Shown: positions 13,143 through 14,657 of the stretch, one piece after another
Position numbering within the stretch: the stretch's first letter is position 1
How the letters are laid out: every line of letters starts with the position of its first letter
DNA from: DATCDE01 sp038252405
GTDB lineage: Bacteria; Actinomycetota; Actinomycetes; Prado026
Direction of reading: 5' to 3'
Assembly (NCBI GenBank): GCA_038252405.1
Contig: JBBSAJ010000053.1
Coordinates: forward strand, 1 to 14,657
Length of the DNA stretch: 14,657 bases
Notes under the pieces: model-generated
Database searches by the model: none
Told to the model about the DNA's origin: nothing
The model's input: the letters and a program-made list of their open reading frames with translations, nothing else
Position numbers and translations under genes: made by a program

Positions 13143-14516
13143 ATGGCGATCGCGACCGTGAACCCGGCCACCGGTGAGACTGTCCAGACGTTCCAGCCGC
13201 AGACCCCCGACGAGGTCGATGCGGCGATCGCCCGCGCCGACGCGGCGTTCCGCGAGCTGCGCGGCACCACGTTCGAGCAGCGCGCCGTCTGGATGCGCGC
13301 CGCCGCCGACCTGGTGGACGCCGACAACGAGGCGCTGGCCCGGATCATGACCCTCGAGATGGGCAAGACGCTGCGCTCGGCAAGGGCCGAAGCCGCCAAG
13401 TGCGCGAAGGCGATGCGCTTCTACGCCGACCGGGCCGAGGGCTATCTGGCCGACGAGCCGGCCGACGCCGCGGCGGTGGGCGCGCTGCGCGCGTACACCC
13501 GCTACCAGCCACTGGGCATCGTGCTCGCGGTCATGCCCTGGAACTTCCCGATGTGGCAGGTCGTCCGGTTCGCCGCGCCGGCATTGATGGCCGGCAACGT
13601 CGGCCTGCTCAAGCACGCGTCGAACGTGCCGCAGACCGCGATGTACCTGCACGACCTGTACCGCCGGGCCGGGTTCCCCGAGGGGGCGTTCCAGACCCTG
13701 CTGATCGGCTCGCGGGACGTGGAGCGGGTACTGCGCGACCCGCGGGTCAAGGCTGCCACGCTCACCGGCTCGGAGCCGGCCGGGCAGTCGGTGGCCGCGA
13801 TCTGCGGCGACGAGATCAAGAAGACCGTGCTCGAGCTCGGCGGCTCGGACGCCTTCGTCGTCATGCCGTCGGCCGACATCGACAAGGCCGTCTCCACGGC
13901 GATCGTGGCGCGCTGCCAGAACAACGGGCAGTCCTGCATCGCCGCCAAGCGGTTCATCGTGCACACCGACGTCTACGACTCGTTCGTGGCGAAGTACGTC
14001 GAGCAGATGAGCGCCCTCGTCGTCGGCGACCCGATGGACGACGCCACCGACGTCGGGCCGCTGGCCACCGAGTCCGGCCTCACCGACATCGCCGAGCTGG
14101 TCGAGGACGCCCGCACCAAGGGCGCTGAGATCCTGTGCGGCGGCGAGCGGGTCGGCAGCGCCGGCTGGTTCTACGCGCCCACCGCGGTCGCCGGGCTCAA
14201 GCCGGACATGCGGATGTACGCCGAGGAGACGTTCGGCCCGGTGGCCGGGCTGTACCGGGTGGCCGACATCGACGAGGCCATCCAGGTGGCCAACTCAACC
14301 GCTTTCGGGCTGGGGTCCAACGCTTGGACGAACGACCCGGCCGAGCAGGAGCGGCTCATCAACGGCCTCGAGGCCGGCGCTGTCTTCGTCAACGGCATGA
14401 CGACGTCCTACCCCGAGCTGCCGTTCGGCGGGATCAAGCGGTCCGGCTACGGCCGCGAGCTGTCCGCGCACGGGATCCGCGAGTTCTGCAACGTCAAGAC
14501 CGTCTGGGTCGGCTGA
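13143..14516 (+). CDS. gabD1: Succinate-semialdehyde dehydrogenase, GabD1 type
   Basis: A 457-residue aldehyde dehydrogenase that should oxidise succinate semialdehyde to succinate with NAD(P)+, feeding the GABA shunt or a 2-oxoglutarate bypass into the TCA cycle. It is co-linear with mycobacterial GabD1 from its first residues (MAIATVNPATGETV) to its last (ELSAHGIREFCNVKTVWVG). Catalytic residues are N134 (MPWNFP), E231 (VLELGGSD) and the nucleophile C265 (NNGQSCIAAKR). Cofactor-binding LLKHASNVP and LTGSEPAGQSV and the late YAEETFGPV and LPFGGIKRSGYGRE are present. Length is usual for this short-form subfamily. AAGGGA precedes the ATG by seven bases. A 93-bp gap from the peroxidase gene with no strong hairpin leaves read-through from the copper operon possible. 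It has its own strong terminator. Confidence 0.95.
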   Translation: MAIATVNPATGETVQTFQPQTPDEVDAAIARADAAFRELRGTTFEQRAVWMRAAADLVDADNEALARIMTLEMGKTLRSARAEAAKCAKAMRFYADRAEGYLADEPADAAAVGALRAYTRYQPLGIVLAVMPWNFPMWQVVRFAAPALMAGNVGLLKHASNVPQTAMYLHDLYRRAGFPEGAFQTLLIGSRDVERVLRDPRVKAATLTGSEPAGQSVAAICGDEIKKTVLELGGSDAFVVMPSADIDKAVSTAIVARCQNNGQSCIAAKRFIVHTDVYDSFVAKYVEQMSALVVGDPMDDATDVGPLATESGLTDIAELVEDARTKGAEILCGGERVGSAGWFYAPTAVAGLKPDMRMYAEETFGPVAGLYRVADIDEAIQVANSTAFGLGSNAWTNDPAEQERLINGLEAGAVFVNGMTTSYPELPFGGIKRSGYGRELSAHGIREFCNVKTVWVG

Positions 14517-14527
14517 CACCACCGCTC

Positions 14528-14571
14528 GTTGCAGGCTCCAGGGTCGCCCAGGCGACCCGGGAGCCTGCAAC
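14528..14571 (+). terminator. Long-stem terminator after gabD1
   Basis: GTTGCAGGCTCC (14528-14539) pairs with GGAGCCTGCAAC (14560-14571). Inside, after one A/G mismatch, GGGTCGCC (14541-14548) pairs with GGCGACCC (14551-14558). This gives 20 paired bases with an almost closed loop, starting 11 bases after the stop. No T-run follows. Confidence 0.8.
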
Positions 14572-14595
14572 CGCGTGCCAAGGAGAGGGCGGCGG

Positions 14596-14657
14596 ATGAG
14601 TCCCCTACCGCATCCGGTGTTCGCGCGGCTCTACCCACCGCGGTCGCGGGGCATGGA
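14596..14657 (+). CDS. Start of a probable SAM-dependent methyltransferase (cut by the window end)
   Basis: Only the first 20 codons are present (MSPLPHPVFARLYPPRSRGM), after AGGAGAGGG at 14581-14589. The HPVFARLY start, followed by a Met and an acidic codon near residue 21, resembles the N-terminus of a class I methyltransferase family common in actinobacteria. The AdoMet-binding motif would lie beyond the window, so the assignment rests on a short N-terminal resemblance. The gene itself is well supported by its start site and by following a terminator. Confidence 0.5.
   Translation, partial: MSPLPHPVFARLYPPRSRGM

Overview
The window is high-GC DNA, with strong G/C preference at third codon positions, GTG starts, GTGA stop/start overlaps and few stops in any frame. 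Its gene families are typical of the actinomycetes: a FadE5-type acyl-CoA dehydrogenase, a GabD1-type succinate-semialdehyde dehydrogenase, and a Sco / PCuAC / DyP copper cluster like that of Streptomyces. The genus cannot be fixed from the sequence.

Layout. (1) 1-1349 is an IS630-family insertion sequence on the minus strand. Its transposase is split into two frames joined by a -1 slip site, and the ends carry imperfect inverted repeats and TA dinucleotides. (2) 1350-2400 is an accessory-looking stretch of less biased composition with a minus-strand Nudix hydrolase. (3) 2401-5123 holds a small secreted Cys-containing repeat protein facing a convergent two-component system (OmpR-type regulator, then HAMP sensor kinase), with two hairpins between them. 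(4) 5124-7167 is a divergent intergenic region with two copies of a 14-bp TTAC-N6-GTAR operator-like box, the fadE5 gene and a strong terminator. (5) 7251-8676 has a two-helix membrane protein (DUF6458-like) and a secreted glucose/sorbosone-dehydrogenase-like beta-propeller. (6) 8683-13049 is a copper-trafficking operon: repeat-rich leader, probable leaderless promoter, CopD/CtaG fusion, Sco lipoprotein, PCuAC lipoprotein and Tat-exported DyP peroxidase, coupled by two 4-base overlaps and a 4-nt gap. (7) 13143-14571 is gabD1 with a 20-bp-stem terminator. (8) 14596 to the end is the start of a probable methyltransferase gene.

How the genes fit together. The four copper genes form one envelope pathway. 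The membrane CopD/CtaG protein and the two lipoproteins would move copper to secreted or membrane cuproenzymes such as cytochrome c oxidase, and the DyP peroxidase acts outside the membrane. fadE5 and gabD1 are separate metabolic units for fatty acyl-CoA oxidation and succinate semialdehyde oxidation. The least familiar item is the secreted DGSC/PDQIKD repeat protein beside the sensor kinase. I found no CRISPR array, complete tRNA or rRNA gene, or phage structural gene. No wholly new multi-gene system is evident.
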